The position numbers and the translations under genes were made by a program. The notes beneath the pieces were generated by a model. It ran no database searches. It was not told where the DNA came from and saw only the letters and a program-made list of their open reading frames with translations. 64,000 nucleotides of DNA, from contig NZ_OCMZ01000001.1 in NCBI RefSeq assembly GCF_900215485.1, positions 744,001 through 808,000 of the forward strand. The letters are read 5' to 3'. Of the stretch, positions 8,953 through 17,490 are shown piece by piece (the first letter of the stretch is position 1; every line of letters starts with the position of its first letter). The DNA comes from Nitrosovibrio sp. Nv4. GTDB taxonomy: Bacteria > Pseudomonadota > Gammaproteobacteria > Burkholderiales > Nitrosomonadaceae.

Positions 8953-9564
8953 TTAAACCGGCTCTTTGTTGTTCGCGGGGGGAACATATTTTGGTGGCCG
9001 GGTACGATCCGGCGGAGGAGTATATTCTCCAGGTGGGACGCGATCCTCAGGCGGTGTGCGGTTGTCCGTATGGTATGACCTCGGCAATGCCGCGCCTGCC
9101 ACGTCCTTTATGCCCTCCACGACGCTGACAAGAATGTCACGCACGCTCGTAATAGCGGTCGTGCCAATGTCGCCTATCCCTTGAGCTGCCGCGTTTACCG
9201 TTGTCCTCGTGACATCGACTGCTTCCGTACCGACCGCCCCTGTTGCTCGGAGCGTATTTGATACCGTATTGCGCACCAGGCTGACGATGTCAGATTCCAT
9301 TTCATCGATGTTTCTTAAGCTGCCGGCAATGCCTGTCTTTACGGTATCGCCTGCGTCCCCCAGCGCACGGTCAGCGTCCGAGCGATAAGGAGCCGTCGTG
9401 TCAACGTACCTTTCATCCCGGCGTGTTTCCCTGCGAGCATACTTTTCCTCCTCCGCAGTGCTGCGCGGCAGCTCTTCATCTATCGGCGTTTCTATTTCTG
9501 TCCGCTTTTTTTCATGGGGGTGCGGTTTTTCCCCAAGGTGCTTGTCTGATTTTGGCGTATTCAT
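8953..9564 (-). CDS. Hypothetical protein, charged/disordered with a central helical region
   Basis: The 203-residue protein starts behind a strong ribosome-binding site (AGGAGG, seven bases before ATG on the minus strand), so it is probably translated. Residues 1-70 are very hydrophilic and rich in Glu, Lys and Arg. Residues 75-155 form a Val/Thr/Ala-rich amphipathic helical region without transmembrane segments. The C-terminus (from residue 165) is proline-rich, with PPEDR, PPGEY and PPDRTRPP repeats. No catalytic motif is visible. It resembles stress-associated or phasin-like low-complexity proteins in composition only. I do not recognise a family. Confidence 0.65.
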   Translation of the reverse strand: MNTPKSDKHLGEKPHPHEKKRTEIETPIDEELPRSTAEEEKYARRETRRDERYVDTTAPYRSDADRALGDAGDTVKTGIAGSLRNIDEMESDIVSLVRNTVSNTLRATGAVGTEAVDVTRTTVNAAAQGIGDIGTTAITSVRDILVSVVEGIKDVAGAALPRSYHTDNRTPPEDRVPPGEYTPPPDRTRPPKYVPPANNKEPV

Positions 9565-9925
9565 TTCAAATTCCTCCTAGGCATGGTTACAAATTGCACG
9601 TTGTGGCAAAAATGCTTCTCCCGTTCTGCTGCTTTCTACTGCTTCCATGCGGAGCCCCTTGATCGGGACTCTCGCAACCTCTTGGCTCGCTGTTTTTTGC
9701 AACAGGTTTTTGTTTGCGAGAACTCCGGAAATGCTATTCCATCATTTCCGAATCTAGGATTTCCCGGGGATCAGGATCCCGTTTTGAGAAGGGTGTTCCG
9801 GATTAACAATGTTCGCCCCCGGCAAAATGCTGAATGCGTACCTAGAACGCCCCTATCGCAGGGGTGGCTATGTGGCCCTCTATGGTCTGGACAACGCCCA
9901 TACCCATCATTCCCAGGAATATCAA
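9565..9925. other. Non-coding stretch
   Basis: It lies between the divergent upstream end of the charged-protein gene and the end of the broken HMA-like gene. Apart from the promoter region expected for the former, I see no gene, and the open frames on the plus strand have no recognisable content. Confidence 0.5.
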
Positions 9926-10245
9926 CTACCGGATATCTGATCTCCTTCCGGATTTCGTGTGTGACTTATGTTCGGCGGCCTTGGTTCCACGAGTGATTGC
10001 AGGGCGCGGTGGGGTTCGCGCTGCGGTTTCATTCTCTCCGAGGTGGAACAGCTCGTGCTCGATAGCATAATCCCAAAGACTTGTATCCTCCTCGTATGGC
10101 TGATCAGCGCCGCGCCTGTCAACGGATTTGTCTCCACCGCTACAACGCCTTGACATCCCGCCAATTCTTTTTCCAGCGTTGCAAAGTACGCGGCGTCACC
10201 GCGTTTTTCGTCGATCTTTATCCGCTTCCGCCCAAGCGGTGCCAT
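9926..10245 (-). pseudogene. HMA-like (HMA_2) domain protein, frameshifted
   Basis: Reading from the ATG at 10243-10245, the protein has a basic N-terminus followed by FATLEKELAGCQGVVAVETN and PLTGAALI. This is the beta-alpha-beta pattern of heavy-metal-associated-like domains without the CxxC metal site. Near 10100 the frame is lost. The continuation EEDTSLWDYAIEHELFHLGENE is found in the -1 frame, so one base (probably a T in CATTACGAG, now CATACGAG) is missing. The second frame then runs to 9926. The start overlaps the stop of the DUF5132 gene, and such pairs recur in proteobacteria. Sequencing error is the alternative explanation. Confidence 0.7.
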
Positions 10246-10712
10246 TATTCCCCCTGAGTTGGTGGTTGGCCTTGTGCTCCTTCGCTGCGCTGGCTACCCT
10301 GACTCGCCTCTGCGGCGGGTGGCGCAGGAGGTCTGGACACCTTGTCGGCTTCGCTTGGCTGGGTTGCGGACGTGGTGCCCGGACTTTGACTGGTATCAGG
10401 GCTTGGTTTGGGCTGGGCAGACGGGGGCGCGGCCCGTCTTTGCGCAGCCGCCGTGGTGATTGCCGCCCCTCCCTGCGCACCGGTCTCCATCTCTGACTTG
10501 ACCTCGGCCACCAGGTCATCCACCGTTTCGCCCAACTCCGCAAATGATTCGCGCCCCTTCTCGTAAAGATGGATGCCGCCCTTGATTGTCGCTTTGGTAA
10601 GCGACCGGGAGACATTGGCAAGGAACGGACGCAGCACTGGCGCGAGCAGCGATGCGCCAACGCCAGTTACCAGGCCTATGATTAGGTTGCTCTTGAAGTT
10701 TTCGGAGGCCAT
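10245..10712 (-). CDS. DUF5132 family protein
   Basis: The 155-residue protein has a hydrophobic N-terminal region (LIIGLVTGVGASLLAPVLRP, residues 9-28) followed by SLTKATIKGGIHLYEKGRES and a helical FAELGETVDDLVAEVKSEM segment. This is the DUF5132 signature. From residue 85 it becomes a long Pro/Ala/Ser/Gln-rich disordered tail. A membrane-associated role is inferred from the glycine-rich hydrophobic helix. It is coupled to the HMA-like gene downstream by a TGATG-type overlap. Function is unknown. Confidence 0.75.
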   Translation of the reverse strand: MASENFKSNLIIGLVTGVGASLLAPVLRPFLANVSRSLTKATIKGGIHLYEKGRESFAELGETVDDLVAEVKSEMETGAQGGAAITTAAAQRRAAPPSAQPKPSPDTSQSPGTTSATQPSEADKVSRPPAPPAAEASQGSQRSEGAQGQPPTQGE

Positions 10713-10831
10713 GATCTCTCCTGTTTCAGTGGCTATAGTTATTTCTAGACGGAGTTTGTCTTTTTACAAGCCCTGCCATAAAACTTAATATCAGAGATAT
10801 TTTAAAGAGTTGCTTTTGTGGGGAAAATGAA

Positions 10832-10861
10832 AGGATTTTCGCGCATCATGCTGTGAAAAAC
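10832..10861 (+). repeat. IS-end-like repeat, copy B
   Basis: AGGATTTTCGC followed by GCATCATGCTGTGAAAAAC. It faces the transposase relic and pairs with inverted copy C at 11491-11520. Similarity to copy A also extends about ten bases upstream (GGGAAAATGA versus GGGAAATGGG). Confidence 0.65.
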
Positions 10862-11280
10862 TCTTGGGGTTTACACTAACGAGACATCAATAAGCCAAAG
10901 GAATATCGTGACTCATATAACCGGCCCCTCGCGCCATCAGACAACGCTGTTTCCCGAATCACTGGATGAATTTAATTGCGCAAGATCATCCACTGCGATT
11001 AATCGATGCATTGTGGACAGTCTTGATTTAGGGCAATTTGGGGTTCAGGAAGGTCATTTCAGAAGCTACTGGACGGCCGCCGTACGCACCGGGGGATTTG
11101 TTAAAGCTGTACGTGTACGGTTACCTGAACCGGGTGCGTTCAAGCCGCATGATCGAGCGGGAAACGAGGCGCAAACATCGAAGTGATGTGGCTGGTATAC
11201 CGTGTTTAGCCAACCTGCAAGACCATAGCCAACTTTCGCCGGGAGCATGCACAAGCCATTGTTGGGATTTGCTACGTGCT
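10832..11280 (+). pseudogene. IS1182-like transposase relic
   Basis: The relic begins with repeat copy B (10832-10861). A start at 10908 gives THITGPSRHQTTLFPESLDE and later IVDSLDLGQFG. The next conserved block, GFRKVISEATGRPPYAPGDL with LLKLYVYGYLNRVRSSRM, is in another frame. A third frame supplies NIEVMWLVYRV, which ends at a TAG. A further piece reads KTIANFRREHAQAIVG. Together these are the ordered N-terminal blocks of IS1182-family transposases with at least two frameshifts and a stop. The catalytic DDE part is missing. The relic ends around 11280, where an unrelated PEP-CTERM fragment begins. Confidence 0.8.
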
Positions 11281-11289
11281 GGCTACTAC

Positions 11290-11445
11290 TACAAGCGGAT
11301 CCTATCCGACGTGTATTTGGACAACCTCGTGATATCCACTGTTCCAGAACCAGAAACCTATGCCCTGATGCTCGCCGGATTGGCCCTGATCGGGTTCATT
11401 GCGCAGCGCGCAAGAAGGCGGAAGGCGGGGTTTAGCATCAATTAA
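11290..11445 (+). pseudogene. C-terminal fragment of a PEP-CTERM protein
   Basis: The fragment reads DVYLDNLVIST and then VPEPETYALMLAGLALIGF followed by a basic cluster (QRARRRK). This is a complete PEP-CTERM sorting tail: the PEP motif, a transmembrane helix and an Arg-rich end. The rest of the protein is missing, and the frame is joined to the transposase relic upstream. It lies between repeat copies B and C. I infer a PEP-CTERM gene destroyed by insertion and deletion. Confidence 0.7.
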
Positions 11446-11490
11446 AATTTTTCAAGCGACCGCTAACATTTTCGAATCATGGTGCTTCCT

Positions 11491-11520
11491 GTTTTTTCAC
11501 AGCCTGGGATGCGAAAATCT
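11491..11520 (-). repeat. IS-end-like repeat, copy C (inverted)
   Basis: The reverse complement reads AGATTTTCGCATCCC then AGGCTGTGAAAAAAC, nearly identical to copy A. With copy B it brackets about 690 bases that hold the IS1182-like relic and the PEP-CTERM fragment. Confidence 0.65.
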
Positions 11521-11671
11521 TTATGAGGATGTTTGCAAAAGGGATCGTAACCGGATGGCCGGGACTAACGGCCCGGTGTGCGAAGCACAGAGAGCCCGCC
11601 CCTGCAAGCATGGAAGGGGGTTTGCTGAAAGCTAAAGGGAGGGAATCAGATCCATACTGCCCCACGTTTTA

Positions 11672-12301
11672 TTAGAAAGCGGCCCTGCTCATGAGGCCAA
11701 TCTTCCGCCGGCGGTTGAGCATGATTCCGATAAAACCGATGGCAAGCAGCGCCATTGTCGCCGGTTCCGGAACCTCGGCAATGATTTGCGGTTGCGGGGG
11801 TAGCGGCATTGCTACGGTTTTTTGAATCTGATAGGAACCTTCAATGCCTTTTTTCAGGTAATTCCCCATTTCCCCCATATAGTTATTGGCATAGTGAGTT
11901 ACCCCGAGAAAATAGTTGCCAGGGTCGAGTTCCATCGAAAGCAGGGAATGGCTATACCATACGCCACTATTATCGTTAAAGTCATCGTTAAATAAAAGTA
12001 AGCCGCCTGATTCATTAAAAAGCGACAGCATGGTGTCGAAATCGGAACCTATCGTATCTGCCTGGAAGAAGCCGCCTGCCCAATCGAAGCCGTAGACATC
12101 CGCTCCATCGTTCCTGTGAATAGCACCGATTATGGTTGCCGTATCCCAGGAAATATAGTTAGCGGTTTCGGCTGTAGTCCCCGCGTCGTCCACTTCGAAG
12201 TACAGGCTTGCGTAAGCAGGATAAGCGCCTGCCAAAATAACTAGCGAGGCAAATACCGCGCCGAGTTTTCCAAATACTGAAACGAAATTCATCATATTCA
12301 T
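11672..12301 (-). CDS. PEP-CTERM sorting domain protein
   Basis: The 209-residue secreted protein has a signal peptide (hydrophobic run ending AYPAYAS), an extracellular beta-rich domain and a PEP-CTERM tail. The domain resembles bacterial pre-peptidase C-terminal-type folds, with DVYGFDWAGG, DFDTMLSLFN and MELDPGNYFLGV segments. The tail is VPEPATMALLAIGFIGIML followed by NRRRK. Exosortase is expected to cleave it and fix the product in the outer envelope or matrix. The frame is open to 12361, but the ATG at 12299-12301 gives the proper signal peptide. The ribosome-binding site is weak (GATCGAAAAAAAATG). It is isolated beside the IS relic. Confidence 0.85.
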   Translation of the reverse strand: MNMMNFVSVFGKLGAVFASLVILAGAYPAYASLYFEVDDAGTTAETANYISWDTATIIGAIHRNDGADVYGFDWAGGFFQADTIGSDFDTMLSLFNESGGLLLFNDDFNDNSGVWYSHSLLSMELDPGNYFLGVTHYANNYMGEMGNYLKKGIEGSYQIQKTVAMPLPPQPQIIAEVPEPATMALLAIGFIGIMLNRRRKIGLMSRAAF

Positions 12302-12887
12302 TTTTTTTCGATCCTGTTTTACGACTCGGAAACCATGGTTATTAACGGTCGATCGCTTCAATAGAAACTAACGAAGCGTCCATCATACGGATTTGAAGAC
12401 GCATGCCAATTGGACCAAAGTACAAGTCAGCGACTGAGTAGGCATTAACGGATGATTGGCGGAGTTGTTGAGGGACGCGAGAATAGAAATTCCCGCTGGA
12501 GCATGGAAAGGCGGTCTTTCCAGCTTTCAGTTGTCCTCTTGATGAATTAGTAGACTTTCAAAGGTTTCATGTACGGGATTTTGGAGACACGACGGTATTT
12601 CCCGGCAGCCGGAGCTTTTTCCGTGAGCCTTACATTACTCCTTAACGTCGTCACAGGAATTGAGGAATATTTGAGAGTATCGAACACTCCGGATAATTCA
12701 TTAACCCTTTTAGCCGAGATACCGTTACCCTTCCTCAATTACCCGTTGGGATAAGCCAGGCGTTTGTCCGCCGGATAGGCAACAAACCCTAAGGAGCGCG
12801 AAACGTTCTCGAACGGATGTTCTTCGGGGATAAGGTTTAGCCACGTCGGATTATGCGGCATAATTCACCCTTTTCAGTTTCGCTGTA
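12302..12887. other. Intergenic region between PEP-CTERM gene and ubiC
   Basis: It presumably contains the divergent promoters of the PEP-CTERM gene (minus) and ubiC (plus). No gene is supported; the 60-codon open frames here lack ribosome-binding sites or recognisable content. Confidence 0.5.
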
Positions 12888-13430
12888 ATGAACGCTGTCC
12901 AGTTATCGTCATGGCATCCCGTGCCGTCGTCCGTTTCAACCCGAGCTCGCGGCTGGTTGCAGAACCGCGGTTCGCTTACTCAGCTGATCCAGCAGCGCTG
13001 CTGTAGAGAGTTTAGCGTTAAACCGGTATTCCAGTCGCTGGCCAAGGCATGCGGAGACGAACTTGCCGTGATGAACCTGCGCCGGAATGAACTGGCCCTG
13101 GTACGGGAAGTGTATTTGTATTGTGGCAGCACGCCGGTGGTATTTGCACATTCGGTAGTAGCGAGGAAAGATCTGCGGGGCGCGTGGCGCGGGTTGAGCG
13201 GTCTTGGTAACAAGTCACTGGGTACCGTATTGTTTACCAATCCCGTGATAAAACGCACGGCCCTCCGGTTCAAAAGATTGAATTCAGCGCATCCGCTTTT
13301 CAGCCGTGCCTGCCGGGGTTTGCAGGCAAAGCCACCCGGCCTGTGGGCGCGGCGCTCCTTATTCAGCCTGCATGGGCAATCCATACTGGTTACCGAAGTA
13401 TTTCTTCCTTCCATTCTGGAGTTGGCATAG
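12888..13430 (+). CDS. ubiC: Chorismate lyase UbiC
   Basis: UbiC converts chorismate to 4-hydroxybenzoate and pyruvate, the first committed step of ubiquinone synthesis. The 180-residue sequence has the family arginine in [10 protein letters not shown] near residue 75, the [12 protein letters not shown] loop near 105, and the C-terminal [20 protein letters not shown] segment. Its glutamate (TEVFLP) is the catalytic acid. The stop codon (13428-13430) shares one base with the GTG start of ubiA, so the two are coupled. The product feeds directly into the UbiA reaction. Confidence 0.92.
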   Translation: MNAVQLSSWHPVPSSVSTRARGWLQNRGSLTQLIQQRCCREFSVKPVFQSLAKACGDELAVMNLRRNELALVREVYLYCGSTPVVFAHSVVARKDLRGAWRGLSGLGNKSLGTVLFTNPVIKRTALRFKRLNSAHPLFSRACRGLQAKPPGLWARRSLFSLHGQSILVTEVFLPSILELA

Positions 13431-14302
13431 TGACGTTAACACAGCGTCTGGGTCATTATGAAAAGCTGATGCGGCTGGATAAGCCCATCGGCATATTGCT
13501 GCTGCTGTGGCCGACTTTATGGGGCCTGTGGCTGGCCGCAGGTGGTGCGCCCAGCACGGATATTCTGGTGATATTCGTGCTGGGCACGGTGCTGATGCGC
13601 TCCGCCGGCTGCGTCGTCAACGACTATGCCGATCGCAATTTCGATGCGCATGTTGAGCGCACCAAAAATCGTCCGTTGGCCACCGGCAAGCTGAGTTCCA
13701 AAGAAGCCTTGCTGCTGGCGGCCGGATTAAGTCTGTGCGCGTTTCTGCTGATATTGCCGCTCAACCGGCTTACGCTTGAGCTGTCGGTGCTCGCACTTTT
13801 TCTCGCCGCGAGCTATCCATTCACCAAGCGCTTCTTCGCCATGCCACAAGCTTACCTAGGCATTGCCTTCAGCTTCGGCATCCCAATGGCTTTTGCCGCA
13901 CAGACCGGGGAAGTACCCTACATGGCCTGGCTATTGATGGCGGCGAACCTCCTTTGGGTAATCGCTTACGACACAGAGTACGCAATGGTGGACAAGGTTG
14001 ACGATCTCAAGATTGGCATCAAGACTTCCGCCATAACTTTCGGCCGTTTCGATGTAGCGGGCGTGATGCTGTGCCATATTATTTTTCTTGGCATGATGAC
14101 CGCGATAGGAGTTATCCATCAACTGGGCGTTATTTACTATGCGGGTCTAGCGGTTGCGCTGGGACTGATATTTTATCAGTACCGCCTGATTCACGACCGC
14201 GACCGGGCGCACTGCTTCAAGGCTTTTCTTCACAACAACTGGGTGGGCGCAACGATATTTGCCGGCATTGCGCTTGATTACCTTCTAACGGCAACCTCAT
14301 AA
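13430..14302 (+). CDS. ubiA: 4-hydroxybenzoate polyprenyltransferase UbiA
   Basis: UbiA is the integral membrane enzyme that prenylates 4-hydroxybenzoate. Both aspartate-rich Mg-diphosphate motifs are present: [20 protein letters not shown] near residue 63 and [13 protein letters not shown] near 181. They are separated by the expected transmembrane helices. A longer frame is open from 13343, but the GTG at 13430 gives [19 protein letters not shown] and 290 residues, the standard N-terminus and length. It lies between ubiC (coupled) and ubiD (nine bases downstream). Confidence 0.94.
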   Translation: MTLTQRLGHYEKLMRLDKPIGILLLLWPTLWGLWLAAGGAPSTDILVIFVLGTVLMRSAGCVVNDYADRNFDAHVERTKNRPLATGKLSSKEALLLAAGLSLCAFLLILPLNRLTLELSVLALFLAASYPFTKRFFAMPQAYLGIAFSFGIPMAFAAQTGEVPYMAWLLMAANLLWVIAYDTEYAMVDKVDDLKIGIKTSAITFGRFDVAGVMLCHIIFLGMMTAIGVIHQLGVIYYAGLAVALGLIFYQYRLIHDRDRAHCFKAFLHNNWVGATIFAGIALDYLLTATS

Positions 14303-14311
14303 GCGGTCCAC

Positions 14312-15775
14312 ATGAAATACAAGGATCTGCGCGATTTTATCGCCCAACTGGAAAATCAGGGCGAACTGAAATGCATAAGCGCCGAAATCGATCCCCATCT
14401 GGAAATGACCGAAATCTGCGACCGGGTATTGAAAGCAGGCGGTCCGGCCATTCTGTTCGAAAAGCCCAAGGGGCATACCATCTTGGTGCTGGGAAATCTG
14501 TTCGGCACCCCCCGGCGCGTGGCAATGGGCATGGGGCAGGATTCGGTTGGAGCGCTGCGGGAAGTCGGAAAACTCCTTGCTTATCTTAAAGAACCCGACC
14601 CGCCCAAAGGCTTGAAAGATGCATGGGATAAATTCCCCGTGCTGAAGCAGGTACTCAATATGGCGCCGAAAGAGCTTTCACGAGCCCCCTGCCAGGAAAT
14701 CGTATGGGAAGGCAAAGACGTCGACCTTGGTCGGCTGCCAATCCAGACCTGCTGGCCGGGAGATGTGGGCCCGCTGATCACCTGGGGATTGACCGTTACC
14801 AGAGGTCCGCACAAGACGCGGCAGAATCTCGGTATCTACCGGCAACAGGTGATCGGGCCCAATAAGCTGATCATGCGCTGGCTGGCCCATCGCGGCGGGG
14901 CGTTGGATTTCCGCGATTTTTGTCTCGCTAATCCCGGACAGCCTTATCCCATCGCGGTGGCGCTGGGGGCGGACCCGGCAACCATACTCGGCGCGGTGAC
15001 GCCGGTGCCGGATAGCCTGAGCGAATATCAATTCGCTGGATTGCTGCGCGGCGCGAAGACTGAAATCGTCAAATGCCTGAGTCATGATCTACAGGTTCCG
15101 GCAAGCGCAGAAATCGTGTTGGAAGGTTATATTTATCCTGACGAAACAGCTGTGGAAGGCCCGTTCGGCGACCACACCGGTTACTACAACGAGCAGGAAA
15201 CGTTTCCTGTATTCACGGTCGAGCGCATCACCATGCGACGCGACCCCATCTACCATTCCACCTATACCGGCAAGCCGCCGGACGAGCCTGCCATACTCGG
15301 CGTCGCGCTCAATGAAGTGTTCGTACCCTTGCTGCAAAAGCAGTTTACGGAAATCGTTGATTTCTATCTGCCGCCGGAAGGCTGCTCCTACCGCATGGCG
15401 GTAGTGAGCATGAAAAAGCAGTACGCAGGCCACGCCAAGCGCGTTATGTTCGGCGTGTGGAGCTACCTCAGGCAATTCATGTACACCAAATTCATTATTG
15501 TCACCGATGATGACGTTAATATCCGTGACTGGAAGGAAGTCATTTGGGCCATTACGACTCGGGTCGATCCCGCGCGTGACACCCTGATTGTGGAAAATAC
15601 GCCGATCGACTATCTGGACTTTGCCAGTCCGGTATCCGGCTTGGGCGGGAAAATGGGCTTGGATGCTACCAATAAATGGCCGGGGGAGACCAGCCGCGAG
15701 TGGGGCACACCGATTGTGATGGATGCGAATGTGAAGGCGAGGGTGGATAATATGTGGGATGACTTGGGGTTGTGA
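14312..15775 (+). CDS. ubiD: UbiD family decarboxylase (3-octaprenyl-4-hydroxybenzoate carboxy-lyase)
   Basis: UbiD removes the carboxyl group from polyprenyl-hydroxybenzoate using prenylated FMN made by UbiX (not in this window). The 487-residue length matches E. coli UbiD. Visible family regions are [20 protein letters not shown] at the N-terminus, [19 protein letters not shown] near residue 176 (cofactor and metal site) and [15 protein letters not shown] near 284, which holds the catalytic Glu region. It is the third gene of a ubiC-ubiA-ubiD operon, so three consecutive parts of ubiquinone head-group processing are together. Confidence 0.94.
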   Translation: MKYKDLRDFIAQLENQGELKCISAEIDPHLEMTEICDRVLKAGGPAILFEKPKGHTILVLGNLFGTPRRVAMGMGQDSVGALREVGKLLAYLKEPDPPKGLKDAWDKFPVLKQVLNMAPKELSRAPCQEIVWEGKDVDLGRLPIQTCWPGDVGPLITWGLTVTRGPHKTRQNLGIYRQQVIGPNKLIMRWLAHRGGALDFRDFCLANPGQPYPIAVALGADPATILGAVTPVPDSLSEYQFAGLLRGAKTEIVKCLSHDLQVPASAEIVLEGYIYPDETAVEGPFGDHTGYYNEQETFPVFTVERITMRRDPIYHSTYTGKPPDEPAILGVALNEVFVPLLQKQFTEIVDFYLPPEGCSYRMAVVSMKKQYAGHAKRVMFGVWSYLRQFMYTKFIIVTDDDVNIRDWKEVIWAITTRVDPARDTLIVENTPIDYLDFASPVSGLGGKMGLDATNKWPGETSREWGTPIVMDANVKARVDNMWDDLGL

Positions 15776-16121
15776 CTTGCCGGTTATACGGCATCAAACC
15801 GTTGGACTAGAGAATCATAGAGCTTATCGTTAAGTTATGGACTCTGCGCAATCAGATGGCGCATGAAGGAGCGCTGAGTAGTCCTCTGAATCAAGGCGAT
15901 GCTGCCCAATTGCTCGCGGCGGCCATGTTTTGTGTGAACTACCTTTTGTTTTTCAAAAATGCTGTTAGCGCAAAGGTCGAAAAATAGGTGCCCTAAATCA
16001 GGTAACCTACTCCCTGAGCAATAAAAATGGGGTCAGACACCATTTTCTTGCAAAAAAGGCCGCCTGGGCAAAGGAGCACGCTCGCGCCACAGCCCGCAGA
16101 ATACCGCTCGCGGCGCGAGCT
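15776..16121. other. Intergenic stretch after ubiD with a REP-like palindrome
   Basis: No gene is seen in the first 250 bases. An imperfect palindrome built on GGGGTCAGACACC occurs at 16024-16046 (listed separately). From about 16050 the sequence is probably decayed transposase DNA belonging to the IS4 relic. Confidence 0.5.
16024..16046. repeat. REP-like palindrome (GGGGTCAGAC type)
   Basis: The 23-base palindrome starts AAAATGGGGTCAGAC and ends ACCATTTT, with one mismatch in the arms. A related core (GGGGTCTGACCC) occurs in the hairpin at 17047-17082. Such GGGGTC-type palindromes are often scattered in proteobacterial genomes near transposase genes. Confidence 0.55.
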
Positions 16122-16376
16122 ATGACTGTTGGCCGTATACCCCGAACTGGCTCACCTGAGTGCCGGCGCGGTTATCGCCGTCTATGCGCCACGAAGCAGA
16201 TTGAGGAGGCCTGCCGCGATCTGAAGAGTGAGTTTTTCGGCCTGGGATTCAATTCCAACCGATCCACTGGGAAAGACCGCCTGACCGTGCTGCTGCTGAT
16301 TGCCTGTCTTGCCTCGTTCGTATTATGCGTAATCGGCGAGGCGGGCAAAGCACGGAAACTGCACCTTCAATTCTAA
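16060..16376 (+). pseudogene. IS4-family transposase C-terminal relic
   Basis: The open part from 16122 ends KQIEEACRDLKSEFFGLGF then DRLTVLLLIACLASFVLCVI. This matches the C-terminal QIEE-x-FRDLKS block (with the last catalytic Glu) and the hydrophobic helix of IS4-type transposases. Immediately upstream the expected residues are found in another frame (SAGAVIAVYA for the usual ALYA-like block), so there is a frameshift near 16180. The N-terminal two thirds of the gene are absent. Confidence 0.75.
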
Positions 16377-16705
16377 AGCAATATCCCGGGAGCTTAACAC
16401 TGTGCTTTCGCGCCTGCATTATGATCACCTAGTCCTACAGCGTTCAGGGGAAACCTCAATCTCCGACCCTATTTTCACTTTATAGCTCTAATGCCTAAAT
16501 TTGGCTGTCTGCTGCAATGCAACCCTATGGTGCGTTAGCGCACCGATGTTATCGAAGAGTATACGTATTGTCTCTACAAGTACGTTGATGGGAAATTAGC
16601 GAAAGTCCGTCGGCCTGTTGGCGGCCCTATGTCTGAAAACAGCACCAATATAAGTCACCGAAACCATATTTTTATCTACCTCGCAATTCACCATAGGAGC
16701 TTGAA
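16377..16705. other. Intergenic stretch upstream of a small exported protein gene
   Basis: No gene is supported. It should hold the promoter of the gene at 16706; I cannot point to a clear -35/-10 pair. Confidence 0.45.
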
Positions 16706-16984
16706 ATGAATAAACTCATAGTGACTGTTATTCTGGCTGCCTTCACGGCTGTTTGCAGCTTCGGCGCGGCCGCTGGATCGGATGATTCCGACAAGAACAA
16801 GGAAACAACCGCTAAACCCACCCCTCCTCAAGATACAAGCAAGCGGGACGGAGGCAAGAAGGGGGATCAGCCGAGTTCAACCTCTGAAATCATGCGCGAA
16901 AAGATGCCCAAGGATTTACCGCCGGGAGTGAAACACGAATACAGAGATCAGGAAGTAATGGATAAAAAACCGTATAAGCAGTAA
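16706..16984 (+). CDS. Small exported hydrophilic protein
   Basis: The 92-residue protein starts behind AGGAGC, eight bases before ATG. It has a clear signal peptide (hydrophobic core, then CSFGAAAG near residue 24). The mature part is highly charged and rich in Lys, Asp, Ser and Pro, ending with MPKDLPPGVKHEYRDQEVM. It has no cysteines after the signal and no known domain. A terminator-like hairpin follows 60 bases after the stop, so it is probably a single-gene unit. Function unknown. Confidence 0.65.
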   Translation: MNKLIVTVILAAFTAVCSFGAAAGSDDSDKNKETTAKPTPPQDTSKRDGGKKGDQPSSTSEIMREKMPKDLPPGVKHEYRDQEVMDKKPYKQ

Positions 16985-17046
16985 TAGTATCCTCCGTTTT
17001 TTAGTAGACCTAGAAAAACCGGACTTGTGGGCCGGGTCAAATGGAT

Positions 17047-17082
17047 AAAAAAGGGGTCTGACCCAGATCAGATCCCTTTTTT
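17047..17082 (+). terminator. Likely rho-independent terminator
   Basis: AAAAAAGGGGTCTGA (17047-17061) and TCAGATCCCTTTTTT (17068-17082) form a stem with one mismatch and a six-base loop, ending in a run of six T. The A and T runs make it potentially bidirectional. It follows the small exported protein gene. Confidence 0.7.
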
Positions 17083-17099
17083 GCTGTGTTGCAATTCAC

Positions 17100-17418
17100 G
17101 AGCCAGTCAACAGGTCATTTCAGCTCGAGGCAAAGACGGCTGAGACTTTTTTTAATAGATCGTTATCCATTCGTAGTTGCCGATTCTCAAATTCAGTCGC
17201 CGGATGCGCTACTGCTCGACCGTGAGCGGTTGGCCAATGCCCGGCTGCCCGTTCAGTTCAGACTGAAATTGCTTCACCCAGCGCCGAACTACCATCTCGG
17301 CCAGATCCACGCTGCTGCAAGCGTCATTGACGGGCAATCCCTAGTCCTTCACGGCGGCACGAATTCCATTTTGAAGCCGGGGTCAAATTTCGCTGCGCGC
17401 CCTGCGTTTCGTCATCAT
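17100..17418 (-). pseudogene. IS3-family orfA relic
   Basis: From the ATG at 17416-17418, behind GGAGGAG-like bases, the minus strand reads MMTKRRARSE then a stop. Another frame gives FDPGFKMEFV, and a third gives GLPVNDACSSVDLAEMVVRR and WVKQFQSELNGQPGIGQPLT. In-frame stops follow KD and VEQ. This is an IS3-group OrfA (helix-turn-helix with the W-V-K-Q-F motif) broken by frameshifts and at least two nonsense codons. No orfB is visible downstream, where the terminator hairpin and the small exported gene lie. Confidence 0.75.
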
Positions 17419-17490
17419 AAACTCCTCCATAAATGAATAATCCATTTATCAAAGTGTCTGTGCAAATTAGACCACTACAATCTGCCTGTC

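Noticed and set aside
12547-12738. 63-codon minus-strand frame before ubiC
   Set aside because: No ribosome-binding site or similarity; a frame of equal length exists on the opposite strand.
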